Assembly: GCF_013408985.1 (NCBI RefSeq)
Contig: NZ_JACBZT010000001.1
Coordinates: 5,163,197-5,227,196, forward strand
Direction of reading: 5' to 3'
From: Petropleomorpha daqingensis
Lineage (GTDB): Bacteria > Actinomycetota > Actinomycetes > Mycobacteriales > Geodermatophilaceae
Length of the DNA: 64,000 bases
The first letter of the stretch is position 1. Each line of letters opens with the position of its first letter. Positions 1-8,503 of the stretch are shown one piece after another. Below the pieces are notes generated by a model. It worked only from the letters and a program-made list of their open reading frames with translations, was not told the DNA's origin and made no database searches. The translations under genes were made by a program, and so were the position numbers.

Positions 1-1
1 C

Positions 2-361
2 GCCCAGGACGACGTCCTCGCCTGGCTCCGGGCGGGCGAGGCGCTGCAGCGGTTGCTGCTGGAGCTGACCCGGCGGGACTGGGTGGCCGGCCCGCTCACC
101 CAGTCGTTGGAGGTCCCGGAGACCCGCGCGCGGCTGGGCGAGCTGACGGATCCGTTCGTCCCGCAGATGCTGCTCCGGGTGGGCCGTGCGGCCCCGGCCG
201 AGCCCACCGCGCGGCGGCCGCGCCGGGCCGTCGTCGAGAACAGCAGCCATCCGGACGCGCCCGCCGTCCCTCGCCAGCCGGCACCGGCACCAGCGCCGAC
301 GCCGGCCGTCGTGCGCCCCGCCCCGGTGCCCGACGGCCGGGGTGGGACGACCTGGGGGTAG
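2..361 (+). CDS. Acg-like nitroreductase-fold FMN protein, C-terminal part
   Basis: The reading frame is open through the left edge, so only the last 119 residues are present. The visible part (WLRAGEALQRLLLEL, then PLTQSLEVPETR and a segment ending QMLLRVGRA) resembles the C-terminal end of the Acg/Rv2032 group of nitroreductase-like proteins, actinobacterial dormancy-associated proteins that bind FMN and are often under stress control. The last 45 residues are a proline/alanine-rich tail without a recognisable fold. The gene converges with the DivIVA-like gene 4 bases downstream. The family call rests on the short C-terminal pattern only; the catalytic part lies outside the window. Confidence 0.55.
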   Translation, partial: AQDDVLAWLRAGEALQRLLLELTRRDWVAGPLTQSLEVPETRARLGELTDPFVPQMLLRVGRAAPAEPTARRPRRAVVENSSHPDAPAVPRQPAPAPAPTPAVVRPAPVPDGRGGTTWG

Positions 362-365
362 GAGG

Positions 366-1277
366 TCAGACCCCGGCGGGCTGCCCCGGAGCCGCGGCGG
401 CGAGGCCGCCGACGTCGGCGACGGTCTCCAGTGCCACCCCGATCTGCTCGTTGAGCCGCAGCAGCGACTCGCACGCCCGGTCGCGGCGGCGGTGCAGGTC
501 CTCGAGCTCCCCGCGGACCTCGGCCAGCGCGGCCTCGGCGGCAGCGGCGGTCTCCTCCTGCTCGCGGCGTGCGCCGGCCCGGGTGTCGGCCAGCCACCTC
601 GCCAGCTCCGCCTCGGCCTTCGACCGCTTGTCGGCGGCCTCGAGGGCGAGCCGGTCGCGCTCCGCCTTGGCCTCGCGCAGGATCTGCGCCGCCTCGGCCT
701 TGGCGCGGTCGACCTCGGCGGTGGCCTCGGCCCGCAGCAGGCGCGCCTCCTCCCGCATGCGGTCGCTGGCCTCCACGGCCATCTGCTTGATCTCGTGCGC
801 CTTGCGCAGCCGCGCGTCGGCCTCGGTGCGGGCGTCGGCGAGGACCTGGTCGGCCTCGGCCTGCCCACCGGCGGTGAGCGCGGCCGCCTCGTCGGCGGCC
901 ATCCGGAGCATCCGGCCCATCCGCTCGGAGATGACGGTCATCTCCTGGCCCTCGGGCGAGCGGGCCAGCAGCCGCCGGGAGATCTCCAGCTCCGCGCAGG
1001 CGCGGCCGTAGCGCTCGACCAGGTCGTCGGTCTCCCGCCGGGCCGCCCGCAGCTCCGCCTCGGCCCACGAGACGTAGTTGTCGACCTGCAGGCGGTCGTA
1101 GCCGCGCACCGCCGACCGGAACACCGGGGCGGTGGTGAGCAGGGCGTCGAGGTCGCCGGAGAGGTTGGGCATCTCCGGGTCGACGACGAAGTTCCCCGCC
1201 GCGGTGGCGCCGGCGTGCAGGGTGCTGCCCTGCTCGCGGCCGGAACCGTCGGGGGCCACCTCGGTACGTCGGAACAT
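366..1277 (-). CDS. DivIVA-like coiled-coil protein
   Basis: A 303-residue protein dominated by a long Ala/Glu/Arg-rich coiled coil (about residues 75-285). Just before the coil is a segment with VRGYDRLQVDNYV (about residues 56-68), matching the conserved N-terminal motif of DivIVA/Wag31-type proteins that mark curved or polar membrane and organise cell-wall growth. The ATG at 1277 is chosen because AGGAGG lies 10 bases upstream (1288-1293); the frame continues upstream but that part looks non-coding. The first 50 residues are low-complexity, unlike classical DivIVA where the motif is at the extreme N terminus, so this is probably a DivIVA-domain paralogue and not the main Wag31. It is monocistronic by position. 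Confidence 0.75.
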   Translation of the reverse strand: MFRRTEVAPDGSGREQGSTLHAGATAAGNFVVDPEMPNLSGDLDALLTTAPVFRSAVRGYDRLQVDNYVSWAEAELRAARRETDDLVERYGRACAELEISRRLLARSPEGQEMTVISERMGRMLRMAADEAAALTAGGQAEADQVLADARTEADARLRKAHEIKQMAVEASDRMREEARLLRAEATAEVDRAKAEAAQILREAKAERDRLALEAADKRSKAEAELARWLADTRAGARREQEETAAAAEAALAEVRGELEDLHRRRDRACESLLRLNEQIGVALETVADVGGLAAAAPGQPAGV

Positions 1278-1476
1278 GCGGCAACCGCCTCCTGAGGGAC
1301 CGATCCGTCTCTTCTTCCTGGACACTGGCAGACACGCCCGGACGGTCGCGCGACCGGACCGGCGCGTCGGCGGCGCCCCCGGCGTAGCTACCCGCCCGGT
1401 GCAGGGCTGATCACGGGGCGTGGTCATAGGGCGCTCACAACGTCACGAACAGGTCACGACCGGACCGGGAGGGGAC

Positions 1477-1671
1477 ATGGCATCGCCGGGACAGCGGGCC
1501 GGGGTCGTGGCGCTCGGAGCGGTGCAGGTCTCGCTCGCGGCCGCCGCCTGGACCGACCTGGCCCGGCGCCCGGCGCGGCAGGTGAACGGCCCGAAGCCGC
1601 TGTGGGCCCTGGTCATCGCGGTGAACGTCGTGGGTCCGCTGACGTACTTCCGCTTCGGCCGGCGGCACTGA
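1477..1671 (+). CDS. Small PLDc_N-type membrane protein
   Basis: A 64-residue protein with two hydrophobic segments, one at the N terminus (GVVALGAVQVSLAAAAW) and one near the C terminus (LWALVIAVNVVGPLTYF), separated by a short basic loop and ending GRRH. This is the layout of the phospholipase-D N-terminal (PLDc_N) family, two-helix membrane proteins with the pattern W-x(n)-N-x-x-G-P-x-x-Y-F, often found alone without any phospholipase domain. The ATG at 1477 is preferred because GGGAGGGG lies immediately upstream. Its role is unknown; the family assignment is good, a function is not. Confidence 0.7.
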   Translation: MASPGQRAGVVALGAVQVSLAAAAWTDLARRPARQVNGPKPLWALVIAVNVVGPLTYFRFGRRH

Positions 1672-1733
1672 TCCGTGGCCGCGAGGACCGCCGGGCATAC
1701 GAGCAGCGGTCGCCGCGTTGTGCCGTGCGAAGA

Positions 1734-1751
1734 TAGTTGCACTCTCAACTA
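1734..1751 (+). promoter_or_regulatory. Inverted repeat upstream of LLM monooxygenase, operator candidate
   Basis: A perfect inverted repeat, TAGTTG-N6-CAACTA, ends 15 bases before the start codon of the luciferase-like monooxygenase gene. Its size and position suit a dimeric repressor of the MarR or similar winged-helix type. No matching regulator gene lies next to it in the window, so the partner is unknown. Confidence 0.5.
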
Positions 1752-1766
1752 GCAACGGAGACGGTC

Positions 1767-2924
1767 ATGCAGTTCGGCATCTTCTCGGTCAGCGACATCA
1801 CCACTGACCCGACCACCGGTCGCACGCCCACCGAGGGCGAGCGGATCAAGGCGGTCCTCGCGATCGCCACGAAGGCCGAGGAGGTCGGGCTGGACGTCTT
1901 CGCCCTCGGCGAGCACCACAACCCGCCGTTCTTCTCGTCCTCCCCCACGACGACCCTGGCGCACATCGCCGCGCAGACGACGACGCTGCAGCTGTCGACC
2001 GCGACCACGCTGATCACCACCAACGACCCGGTGAAGATCGCCGAGGACTACGCGATGCTGCAGCACCTCTCCGACGGCCGGGTGGACCTGATGATGGGCC
2101 GCGGCAACACCGGCCCGGTCTACCCGTGGTTCGGCCAGGACATCCGCAACGGCATCGAGCTGGCCGTCGAGAACTACGCCCTGCTGCGCCGGCTCTGGCG
2201 CGAGGACGTCGTCGACTGGTCCGGGAAGTACCGCACGCCCCTGCAGGGCTTCACCTCCACCCCGCGCCCGCTGGACGGCGTCCCGCCCTTCGTCTGGCAC
2301 GGCTCGATCCGCTCGCCGCAGATCGCCGAGCAGGCCGCGTACTACGGCGACGGGTTCTTCCACAACCACATCTTCTGGCCGCCGGAGCACACCCAGCGGA
2401 TGGTCGAGTTCTACCGCCGCCGGTTCGAGCACTACGGCCACGGCGCCGCCGACCAGGCGATCGTCGGGCTGGGCGGGCAGGTGTTCATGCGCAGGAACAG
2501 CCAGGACGCGGTGAACGAGTTCCGGCCCTACTTCGACAACGCCCCGGTGTACGGCCACGGCCCGTCGCTCGAGGAGTTCTCGACCGAGACGCCGCTGACC
2601 GTGGGCAGCCCGCAGCAGGTCATCGAGCGCACGCTCGGCTTCCGCGACTACGTCGGTGACTACCAGCGGCAGCTGTTCCTCGTCGACCACGCGGGGCTGC
2701 CGCTGAAGACCGTCCTCGAGCAGCTCGACCTGCTCGGCGAGGAGGTCGTGCCGGTGCTGCGCAAGGAGTTCGCGGCGCTCAAGCCGGCCCACGTCCCCGA
2801 CGCGCCGACCCATGCCTCGCTGGTCGCGGCCGCGGGCGGGGCGAAGGACGCCACCGTCTACGCCGGCGGCGACGACGTGACCGGTCAGGCGCGCGAGGAG
2901 GCCGAGGAGGTGGAGGCCCGATGA
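1767..2924 (+). CDS. FMN-dependent luciferase-like monooxygenase, CE1758 type
   Basis: A 385-residue LLM-class flavin monooxygenase. It begins MQFGIFSVSD and carries GEHHNPPF (about residues 47-54), the typical TIM-barrel strand/loop that lines the flavin site, followed by SPTTTLAHIAAQT and a DGRVDLMMGRG segment. It belongs to the CE1758-like group that uses FMNH2 supplied by a partner reductase. The reductase is the next gene, overlapping by ATGA at 2921-2924, so the two are almost certainly translated together as a two-component oxygenase. The start at 1767 follows a GGAG-type ribosome site; the frame extends 10 codons upstream into the operator region. The substrate is not deducible. The last 40 residues are a Gly/Ala/Glu-rich tail. 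Confidence 0.88.
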   Translation: MQFGIFSVSDITTDPTTGRTPTEGERIKAVLAIATKAEEVGLDVFALGEHHNPPFFSSSPTTTLAHIAAQTTTLQLSTATTLITTNDPVKIAEDYAMLQHLSDGRVDLMMGRGNTGPVYPWFGQDIRNGIELAVENYALLRRLWREDVVDWSGKYRTPLQGFTSTPRPLDGVPPFVWHGSIRSPQIAEQAAYYGDGFFHNHIFWPPEHTQRMVEFYRRRFEHYGHGAADQAIVGLGGQVFMRRNSQDAVNEFRPYFDNAPVYGHGPSLEEFSTETPLTVGSPQQVIERTLGFRDYVGDYQRQLFLVDHAGLPLKTVLEQLDLLGEEVVPVLRKEFAALKPAHVPDAPTHASLVAAAGGAKDATVYAGGDDVTGQAREEAEEVEAR

Positions 2925-3550
2925 CGACCCGCACCCTCGCCGTCGTCAGCGCGGGCTTGTCGGTCCCGTCGTCCACCCGGCTGCTGGCCGACCGGCTGAC
3001 CACGGCCACCGTGGAGGCCCTGCGCGAGCGCGGGATCACCTCCACCGTCGAGGTCGTCGAGCTGCGCGAGCACGCCCGCGACCTGGCCGACAACCTGGTC
3101 ACCGGCTTCCCGAACACGTCGCTGCGGGCCGCGATCGAGACGGTGACCGGCGCCGACGGCCTGATCGCCGTCACGCCGATCTTCTCCGCCAGCTACAGCG
3201 GCCTGTTCAAGACCTTCTTCGACGTCCTGGACCAGGACGCGCTGACTTCCAAGCCGAGCTTGTTGGCTGCTACCGCCGGTACCGCACGCCACTCGCTGGC
3301 GCTGGAGTTCGCGATGCGGCCGCTGTTCGCCTACCTGCGAGCGGCGGTCGCGCCGACCGCGGTGTTCGCCGCGTCGGAGGACTGGGCCGGCGGGGACGGC
3401 GTCAGCCGCGCGCTGAACGAGCGGATCCGCCGCGCGGCGGGTGAGCTGGCCGACCTGGTCGCGGGGCTGCCGACCGCGCCGCCGGCCGACGCGCTGCAGG
3501 GCCCCTTCGGCGGCACCCCGTCGTTCGAGGAGCTGCTCCGCGGCAACTAA
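2921..3550 (+). CDS. NADPH-dependent FMN reductase, CE1759 type
   Basis: A 209-residue flavodoxin-like reductase beginning MTTRTLAVVSAGLSVPSST, where the Ser/Thr-rich loop after the first strand binds the FMN phosphate. A second flavin-contact segment is TPIFSASYSGLFKTFFD (about residues 87-103). The CE1759 group is regularly encoded directly after CE1758-type monooxygenases and supplies reduced FMN to them. The ATGA overlap with the upstream gene indicates translational coupling. The 3' end overlaps by 4 bases with the convergent gene on the other strand. Confidence 0.87.
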   Translation: MTTRTLAVVSAGLSVPSSTRLLADRLTTATVEALRERGITSTVEVVELREHARDLADNLVTGFPNTSLRAAIETVTGADGLIAVTPIFSASYSGLFKTFFDVLDQDALTSKPSLLAATAGTARHSLALEFAMRPLFAYLRAAVAPTAVFAASEDWAGGDGVSRALNERIRRAAGELADLVAGLPTAPPADALQGPFGGTPSFEELLRGN

Positions 3551-5121
3551 CCGACGGCGGTGGGGGACGGCGGAGCGCTGCCGCCCTGCGGTGCTTCCGC
3601 GGTCATGAGCCGGACGATCTCCACCCGGTCCGCGGCCGACGGCAGCCCCCACTCCGGCTCGTAGTCGTAGACCTCCCGCAGCGGCCGCGACGCCGTCCGG
3701 CCGGTCAGCACCTCCACCGCCGAGGTGTCGATCAGCCCGGGGTGCTCCACGCCGCACGCCTCGGCGACCTTGAGCAGGTCGCGGCGCAGGGTCGCGATGT
3801 AGGCGGCCGCGCGCACCGACTTCAGCGCCGGGTCCAGCCCGTGCGCCAGCCAGGCGTTCTGCGTGGCCACACCGGTCGGGCAGGTGTCGGTGTGGCACTT
3901 CTGCGCCTGGATGCAGCCGATCGCGAGCATGGCCTCGCGGGCGACGTTGACCAGGTCGCAGCCCAGCGCGAAGGCGACGACCGCGTTGTCCGGCAGGCCC
4001 AGCTTGCCCCCGCCGACGAACACGACCTGCTCGTGCAGCCCGGCGCGGGCGAACACGGAGTAGACGCGGGCGAAGCCGAGCTGGAACGGCAGCGACACCG
4101 AGTCGGTGAAGATCAGCGGCGCCGCGCCGGTGCCGCCCTCACCGCCGTCGATCGTCACGAAGTCGACGCCGCGGCCGGTCGCCGTCATCAGGTCGGTGAG
4201 CTCGTGCCAGAAGCCCATGTCGCCGACCGCGGACTTGATGCCGACCGGCAGCCCGGTCTCGGCGGCGAGCAGCTCCACCCAGTCGAGCAGGCTGTCGGGG
4301 TCGGAGAACTCCGCGTGCCGCGACGGGCTGATGCAGTCCACGCCCTCCGGCACACCGCGGGCCGCGGCGATCTCGGCCGACACCTTGGCCGCGGGCAGCA
4401 CGCCGCCGAGGCCGGGCTTGGCGCCCTGGCTGAGCTTGATCTCGATCGCCCGGACCGGCGCGGAGGCGACCAGGTCCTTGAGCCGGGCCAGGTCGAAGCG
4501 GCCGTGCTCGTCGCGGCAGCCGAAGTAGGCCGTCCCGATCTGGTAGACCAGCTCACCGCCGTGCCGGTGGTGCACCGACACCCCGCCCTCTCCCGTGTTG
4601 TGCAGGCAGCCGGCCAGCGCGGCGCCGCGGTTGAGGGCCTCGACCGCACGCCCGGACAGCGAGCCGAAGCTCATCGCGGAGACGTTGACCACCGAGGAGG
4701 GCCGGAAGGTCTGCGGCCGCCCGCGGGCCGCGCCCAGGACCTTGGCGCAGGGCAGCCGGACCTCGCTGCCGGCGTGCACGTTGGTGGTCGGCACCGCCCG
4801 GCCGAACGTGCGGTGGTTGATCACCGGGTACCCGGCGGTGTACTCGAGGTCGTTGTCGGTGCCGAAGCCGAAGTAGTTGTTCTGCTTCTTCGCCGAGGCG
4901 TAGACCCAGCGGCGCTGGTCGCGGGTGAAGGGCCGTTCCTCGTTGTTGCCCGCGACGAGGTACTGGCGCAGTTCGGGGCCGACCGCCTCGATCAGGTAGC
5001 GCGCGTGCCCGAGCACCGGGAAGTTGCGCAGCAGCGTGTGCTCGCGCTGCAGGAGGTCCCGGGCGGCGACGGCCGCCACGGCGGAGAGGCCGGCTGCTGC
5101 GGCTCGGCTGACCCAGCTCAT
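3547..5121 (-). CDS. FMN-binding glutamate-synthase-like protein
   Basis: A 524-residue protein equivalent to the central FMN/Fe-S domain of glutamate synthase (GltB2-like) without the amidotransferase domain. Visible features are an N-terminal hydrophobic stretch (ARDLLQREHTLLRNFPV), the barrel motif SFGSLSGRAVEALNRGA, the flavin-barrel segment TIDGGEGGTGAAP, and CIQAQKCHTDTCPTG, the cysteine cluster that binds a 3Fe-4S centre in the family. It has a single-pass or peripheral membrane look. The reaction of these stand-alone proteins is not established; a role in glutamate formation or as a flavin oxidoreductase is inferred from homology only. It is convergent with the FMN reductase gene. Confidence 0.85.
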   Translation of the reverse strand: MSWVSRAAAAGLSAVAAVAARDLLQREHTLLRNFPVLGHARYLIEAVGPELRQYLVAGNNEERPFTRDQRRWVYASAKKQNNYFGFGTDNDLEYTAGYPVINHRTFGRAVPTTNVHAGSEVRLPCAKVLGAARGRPQTFRPSSVVNVSAMSFGSLSGRAVEALNRGAALAGCLHNTGEGGVSVHHRHGGELVYQIGTAYFGCRDEHGRFDLARLKDLVASAPVRAIEIKLSQGAKPGLGGVLPAAKVSAEIAAARGVPEGVDCISPSRHAEFSDPDSLLDWVELLAAETGLPVGIKSAVGDMGFWHELTDLMTATGRGVDFVTIDGGEGGTGAAPLIFTDSVSLPFQLGFARVYSVFARAGLHEQVVFVGGGKLGLPDNAVVAFALGCDLVNVAREAMLAIGCIQAQKCHTDTCPTGVATQNAWLAHGLDPALKSVRAAAYIATLRRDLLKVAEACGVEHPGLIDTSAVEVLTGRTASRPLREVYDYEPEWGLPSAADRVEIVRLMTAEAPQGGSAPPSPTAVG

Positions 5122-5160
5122 GGGCGGAGTGTGCGCCCGAGCCGACCCGGCCGCCTGCCG

Positions 5161-6111
5161 TCAGGAGGGCAGCAGCACCGTGCGCAGCTCGTGCGCCCCG
5201 TCGGGACGCGTGGCCTCGTAGAACCAGCGGGTGGTGCCGTCGGGCAGCGCGACGGCGTCGGCGTAGCGCAGGCCGTGCGGAGCGTGCGGGCTCTGCAGCA
5301 GCGGCCCGTCGGGAGCGGCGGTGAAGCCGGAGCCGGTCATCCGGGCCAGGCCGGTGCGCTCCTCCCAGTTCTCCTCCGCTGACGCCCGCCCGTCGTACAG
5401 CGCCCAGGTCGCCGGGTCGTCGACGCCGTCGGGGCCGGGCAGCACGGTGGTGAACCGCACGCCGCGGGCGTCCCAGGTGCCGGGGGTGCCCGCCAGCGCC
5501 GTCCCGTCGTGGGTCCACGCCCGCCCGTCGTCGCTGGTCGCGTGCTCGGTGGTCATCCGATCGGTCGCGTCGGGGTCGTCGAGCGGGTGCACCGAGGCCC
5601 AGAGGTGCCATCTGCCACCGGACCAGCGGACCACCGGGTCCTTCCACGCCGCGGTGGCACTCCCGGGCAGCACCGTCTGCGGCCGGGCGCCGGCGAGCCT
5701 CTCGATCGAGTCCGCCTCCAGCAGGTCCACCCGCCAGTGCTTGGTGCCCGGCGTGGCGCAGCTGACGTAGAGCCGCCAGCGCCCGTCGGGGGTGTGCACG
5801 AGGGCGGGCCGTTCGAGCGACTCGGCGGCGAACTCGTCGCGGTGGATCCGCACGACCTGCTCGAAGCCCACCCCGTCGTCGGAGCGGGCGATCACGTTGG
5901 CGTAGCCGCGCCCCTCCCCGACCGGTCGACGCAGCCGGTAGGCCAGCCACCAGACGCCGTCGACGAGCAGCGCGGAGGGGCCACCGGCCCAGCCGCCGGG
6001 GCGGGCGTCCTCGGGGACGACCGCGACCGCCGCGTCGTCCCAGAAGCGGTCGGTCCGGGCGGCCAGCCCCTCCGGCGTCGGCAGGACGGGACGGTGGGAC
6101 AGGCTGGTCAA
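5161..6111 (-). CDS. Beta-propeller protein resembling GH43/GH32-type glycosidases
   Basis: A 316-residue protein with no signal peptide. It has repeated blade-like segments of the five-bladed glycosidase propeller type: GGPSALLVDGVWWLAYRLRRP, ALVHTPDGRWRLYVS, AAWKDPVVRWSGGRWHLWAS and DPATWALYDGR. In GH43/GH32/GH68 enzymes such blades carry acidic catalytic residues; plausible counterparts are the Asp of WKDPVV and the Glu of ERPALV, but I cannot assign them. The start is TTG at 6111, selected because GGGGGAG lies 8 bases upstream; the frame continues upstream without a better start. It is divergent from the sulfotransferase gene. It could equally be a non-catalytic sugar-binding propeller. 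Confidence 0.5.
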   Translation of the reverse strand: MTSLSHRPVLPTPEGLAARTDRFWDDAAVAVVPEDARPGGWAGGPSALLVDGVWWLAYRLRRPVGEGRGYANVIARSDDGVGFEQVVRIHRDEFAAESLERPALVHTPDGRWRLYVSCATPGTKHWRVDLLEADSIERLAGARPQTVLPGSATAAWKDPVVRWSGGRWHLWASVHPLDDPDATDRMTTEHATSDDGRAWTHDGTALAGTPGTWDARGVRFTTVLPGPDGVDDPATWALYDGRASAEENWEERTGLARMTGSGFTAAPDGPLLQSPHAPHGLRYADAVALPDGTTRWFYEATRPDGAHELRTVLLPS

Positions 6112-6201
6112 CGGAAGGGCTCCCCCGGCGGCGGTGGCGGTACGGCCAGCGTAGTGCCGCCGCTCGCGCGCTTTCCGCACCCGATTGGTAGGAATATCGC
6201 C

Positions 6202-7170
6202 ATGGCGGAGCGGCTGCCCACGTTCTTCATCGCCGGCGCCCCCAAGGCGGGGACGACGGCGCTGCACGCCGCGTTGGCCACGCACCCCGGCCTCTACCTC
6301 TCGCCGGTCAAGGAACCGAAGTTCTACCTGACCGGCGGCCGGCCGCCCGACCGCGCGCACCAGCGGGGGCCCGGCGATGCGCACAGCGCCCGCGAGTGGA
6401 TCTGGCGGCGCGACCGGTACCAGGCCTTGTTCGCCGCGGCGCCGCCCGACGTCCCCAGCGGGGAGAGCACGCCGTTGTACCTCTACGACCGCGACGCCCA
6501 CCGGCGGATCGCCGCCGACATCCCCGAGGCGCGGATCGTCCTCGTCGTCCGTGACCCCGTCGACCGCGCCGTCTCCAACTGGGTGCACCTGCGGGCCGAC
6601 GGGCTCGAACCGGAGGCCGACTTCCTTCCCGCCGTGCGGGCCGAGGAGCACCGCATCGCCTCCGGCTGGGCGCCGTTCTGGCACTACCGGGGGCTGGGCC
6701 GCTACGGCGAGCAGCTGCGGGACCTCTTGGAGCACTTCCCGCGCGAGCAGGTGCTGCTGCTCCGCTACCGCCAGCTGGTCGACTCCCCCCAGCAGACCCT
6801 CGACCGGGTCTGCGCGTTCCTCGGCGTCGCCGAGGGGCAGGCGCACGCCGTCCCGCCGGAGAACGTGAAGCCCTACGTGCCCGACGGCGTCCGCTACCAG
6901 CTGCTGGCCCGCGCGGCCCGCACCGGTGCGGCGCTCGGCGCCTTCGCCCCGCCGCAGGTGTGGCGGCTGGCCAGCCGACCGCTGCTCGCCGCCCTGCACG
7001 CCGGCCGGACGTCGCGCCCCGCCCTCCCGGTCGAGGCGCGCCGGGAGGTGCTCGAGCCGCTGCTGGAGGACATCGCGCTCCTCGAGGAGGTCACCGGCGA
7101 GTCGTTCGCCGACTGGCGCTCCGACACCGGCCGCGGCGACTTCCGCTCGCGGGCGGCCGTTCAGCGGTAG
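6202..7170 (+). CDS. PAPS-dependent sulfotransferase
   Basis: A 322-residue cytosolic sulfotransferase. The 5'-phosphosulfate loop is APKAGTTALH (residues 12-21), where the Lys contacts the transferred sulfuryl group, and the 3'-phosphate motif is VVRDPVDRAVSNW (about residues 114-126). The length and the two PAPS motifs fit the bacterial branch of the Sulfotransfer_1/3 family. The acceptor is unknown; in actinomycetes such enzymes modify glycolipids, polyketides or cell-surface sugars. The ATG at 6202 is the first start that keeps the PAPS loop near the N terminus; the preceding 90 bases are the shared divergent promoter region. The 3' end overlaps the convergent MFS gene by 10 bases. Confidence 0.88.
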   Translation: MAERLPTFFIAGAPKAGTTALHAALATHPGLYLSPVKEPKFYLTGGRPPDRAHQRGPGDAHSAREWIWRRDRYQALFAAAPPDVPSGESTPLYLYDRDAHRRIAADIPEARIVLVVRDPVDRAVSNWVHLRADGLEPEADFLPAVRAEEHRIASGWAPFWHYRGLGRYGEQLRDLLEHFPREQVLLLRYRQLVDSPQQTLDRVCAFLGVAEGQAHAVPPENVKPYVPDGVRYQLLARAARTGAALGAFAPPQVWRLASRPLLAALHAGRTSRPALPVEARREVLEPLLEDIALLEEVTGESFADWRSDTGRGDFRSRAAVQR

Positions 7171-8501
7171 GCCGAGCCCCCGCGCAGCCGGGCCGCGGCG
7201 GCGACGTGCAGCGGCGCCAGCACGATGCCGTCGCGGGCCAGCCGGGCGCGCAGCTGCCGCCGGTGCCGGACGACGCCGACCAGGCCGATCGCCCAGAACA
7301 CGTACTGGACGGCGAAGGCCGCGCGGAACGCGCCCAGGTCGTAGGCGGTCGACGAGCCCGGGGTCAGGACGTCGAGCACCGCGCCGATCGCGAGGATCGT
7401 GCACAGCGAGGCGACGAAGCCGCCGACGTTGACCACGCCGCTGGCGCTGCCCATCCGCTCGGCAGGGTTCTCGGTGCGGGCGAAGTCGAAGCCGATCATC
7501 GAGCCGGGTCCGTTGGTGCCCAGGACGACGACCAGCAGCACGAGCAGCCACAGCGGCGCCCGTCCCGGCCAGAGCAGGACGACGGTCCACATCGCCGCCG
7601 TCGAGAGCAGCACGGTGAAGACGAGGTTGGAGCGGCGCAGCGGCCAGTGCCCGCACAGCCGGCCGAGCAGCGGGCCCACTCCCATGCCGACGAGCACGAG
7701 CAGCGTCAGTAGCACGGCGGCGGTCGCCGGTGAGAGCCCCTCCCCCACGACCAGGAACGGATAGCCCCACAGCAGCGCGAACACCGTGCCGGAGAACTGG
7801 GTGACCAGGTGGGTGTAGAGCCCGATGCGGGTGCCCGGCTCGCGCCAGGTGTCGGCGAGGTTGCGGCGCACCTGGGCCAGGCCCGGCGGCGCCGGCCGCA
7901 GGGTGCCCGGCGGGGCGTCGCGCAGCGCGGCGAGGACGAGGACGGCGGCGAGCACGCCGACCGCGGCCGCCCCGAGGAACGTGGTGCTCCAGCCGGCGTG
8001 GTGCAGCAGGCTGACCAGCGGGTAGGCGGCGACGATCTGCCCCAGCTGGCCGAGGATGCCGGTGAGCTGGGTGATCAGCGGGACGGTCCGGCCGGGGAAC
8101 CACAGGCCGATCACGCGCAGCACGCTGATGAAGGTCATCGCGTCGCCGGCGCCGATGAGCACGCGCGCGACGACGGCGGTCGGCACGTCGGTGGCCACCG
8201 CGAGGGTCAGCTGGCCGCCGGCCATGACCAGCGCGCCGGCCACGACCAGCGCCTTCGAGCCGTACCGGTCCAGGGCCACCCCGACCGGGATCTGCATCGC
8301 CGCGTAGACGCCGAGCTGCAGGACGAGGAACAGCGACAGCGCCGACGCCCCGGCGGAGAAGCGCTCCTGGGCCTCGACCCCGGCCACCCCGAGCGAGGCA
8401 CGGTGGAACACCGCGACGGCGTAGGCGAACAGCCCGATCAGCCAGACGGCGTAGGCGCGGGCGGGCGCGCGGCTGGGGATCGGGGTGGCTACCGTCGTCA
8501 C
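7161..8501 (-). CDS. MFS transporter, 12-TM
   Basis: A 446-residue major-facilitator protein with about 12 hydrophobic segments. The loop 2-3 signature is GVALDRYGSKALVVAG (starting near residue 73), and there is a charged cytoplasmic loop (about residues 190-210) between the two six-helix bundles. An early FHRASLGV segment resembles the anion:cation symporter branch (hexuronate/nitrate-type MFS), which often carries organic acids, but the substrate cannot be read from sequence. It starts with GTG only 2 bases after the stop of the AI-2E transporter gene, so the two form one transcription unit. Its C-terminal end overlaps the convergent sulfotransferase gene by 10 bases. Confidence 0.85.
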   Translation of the reverse strand: MTTVATPIPSRAPARAYAVWLIGLFAYAVAVFHRASLGVAGVEAQERFSAGASALSLFLVLQLGVYAAMQIPVGVALDRYGSKALVVAGALVMAGGQLTLAVATDVPTAVVARVLIGAGDAMTFISVLRVIGLWFPGRTVPLITQLTGILGQLGQIVAAYPLVSLLHHAGWSTTFLGAAAVGVLAAVLVLAALRDAPPGTLRPAPPGLAQVRRNLADTWREPGTRIGLYTHLVTQFSGTVFALLWGYPFLVVGEGLSPATAAVLLTLLVLVGMGVGPLLGRLCGHWPLRRSNLVFTVLLSTAAMWTVVLLWPGRAPLWLLVLLVVVLGTNGPGSMIGFDFARTENPAERMGSASGVVNVGGFVASLCTILAIGAVLDVLTPGSSTAYDLGAFRAAFAVQYVFWAIGLVGVVRHRRQLRARLARDGIVLAPLHVAAAARLRGGSAYR

Positions 8502-8503
8502 CC

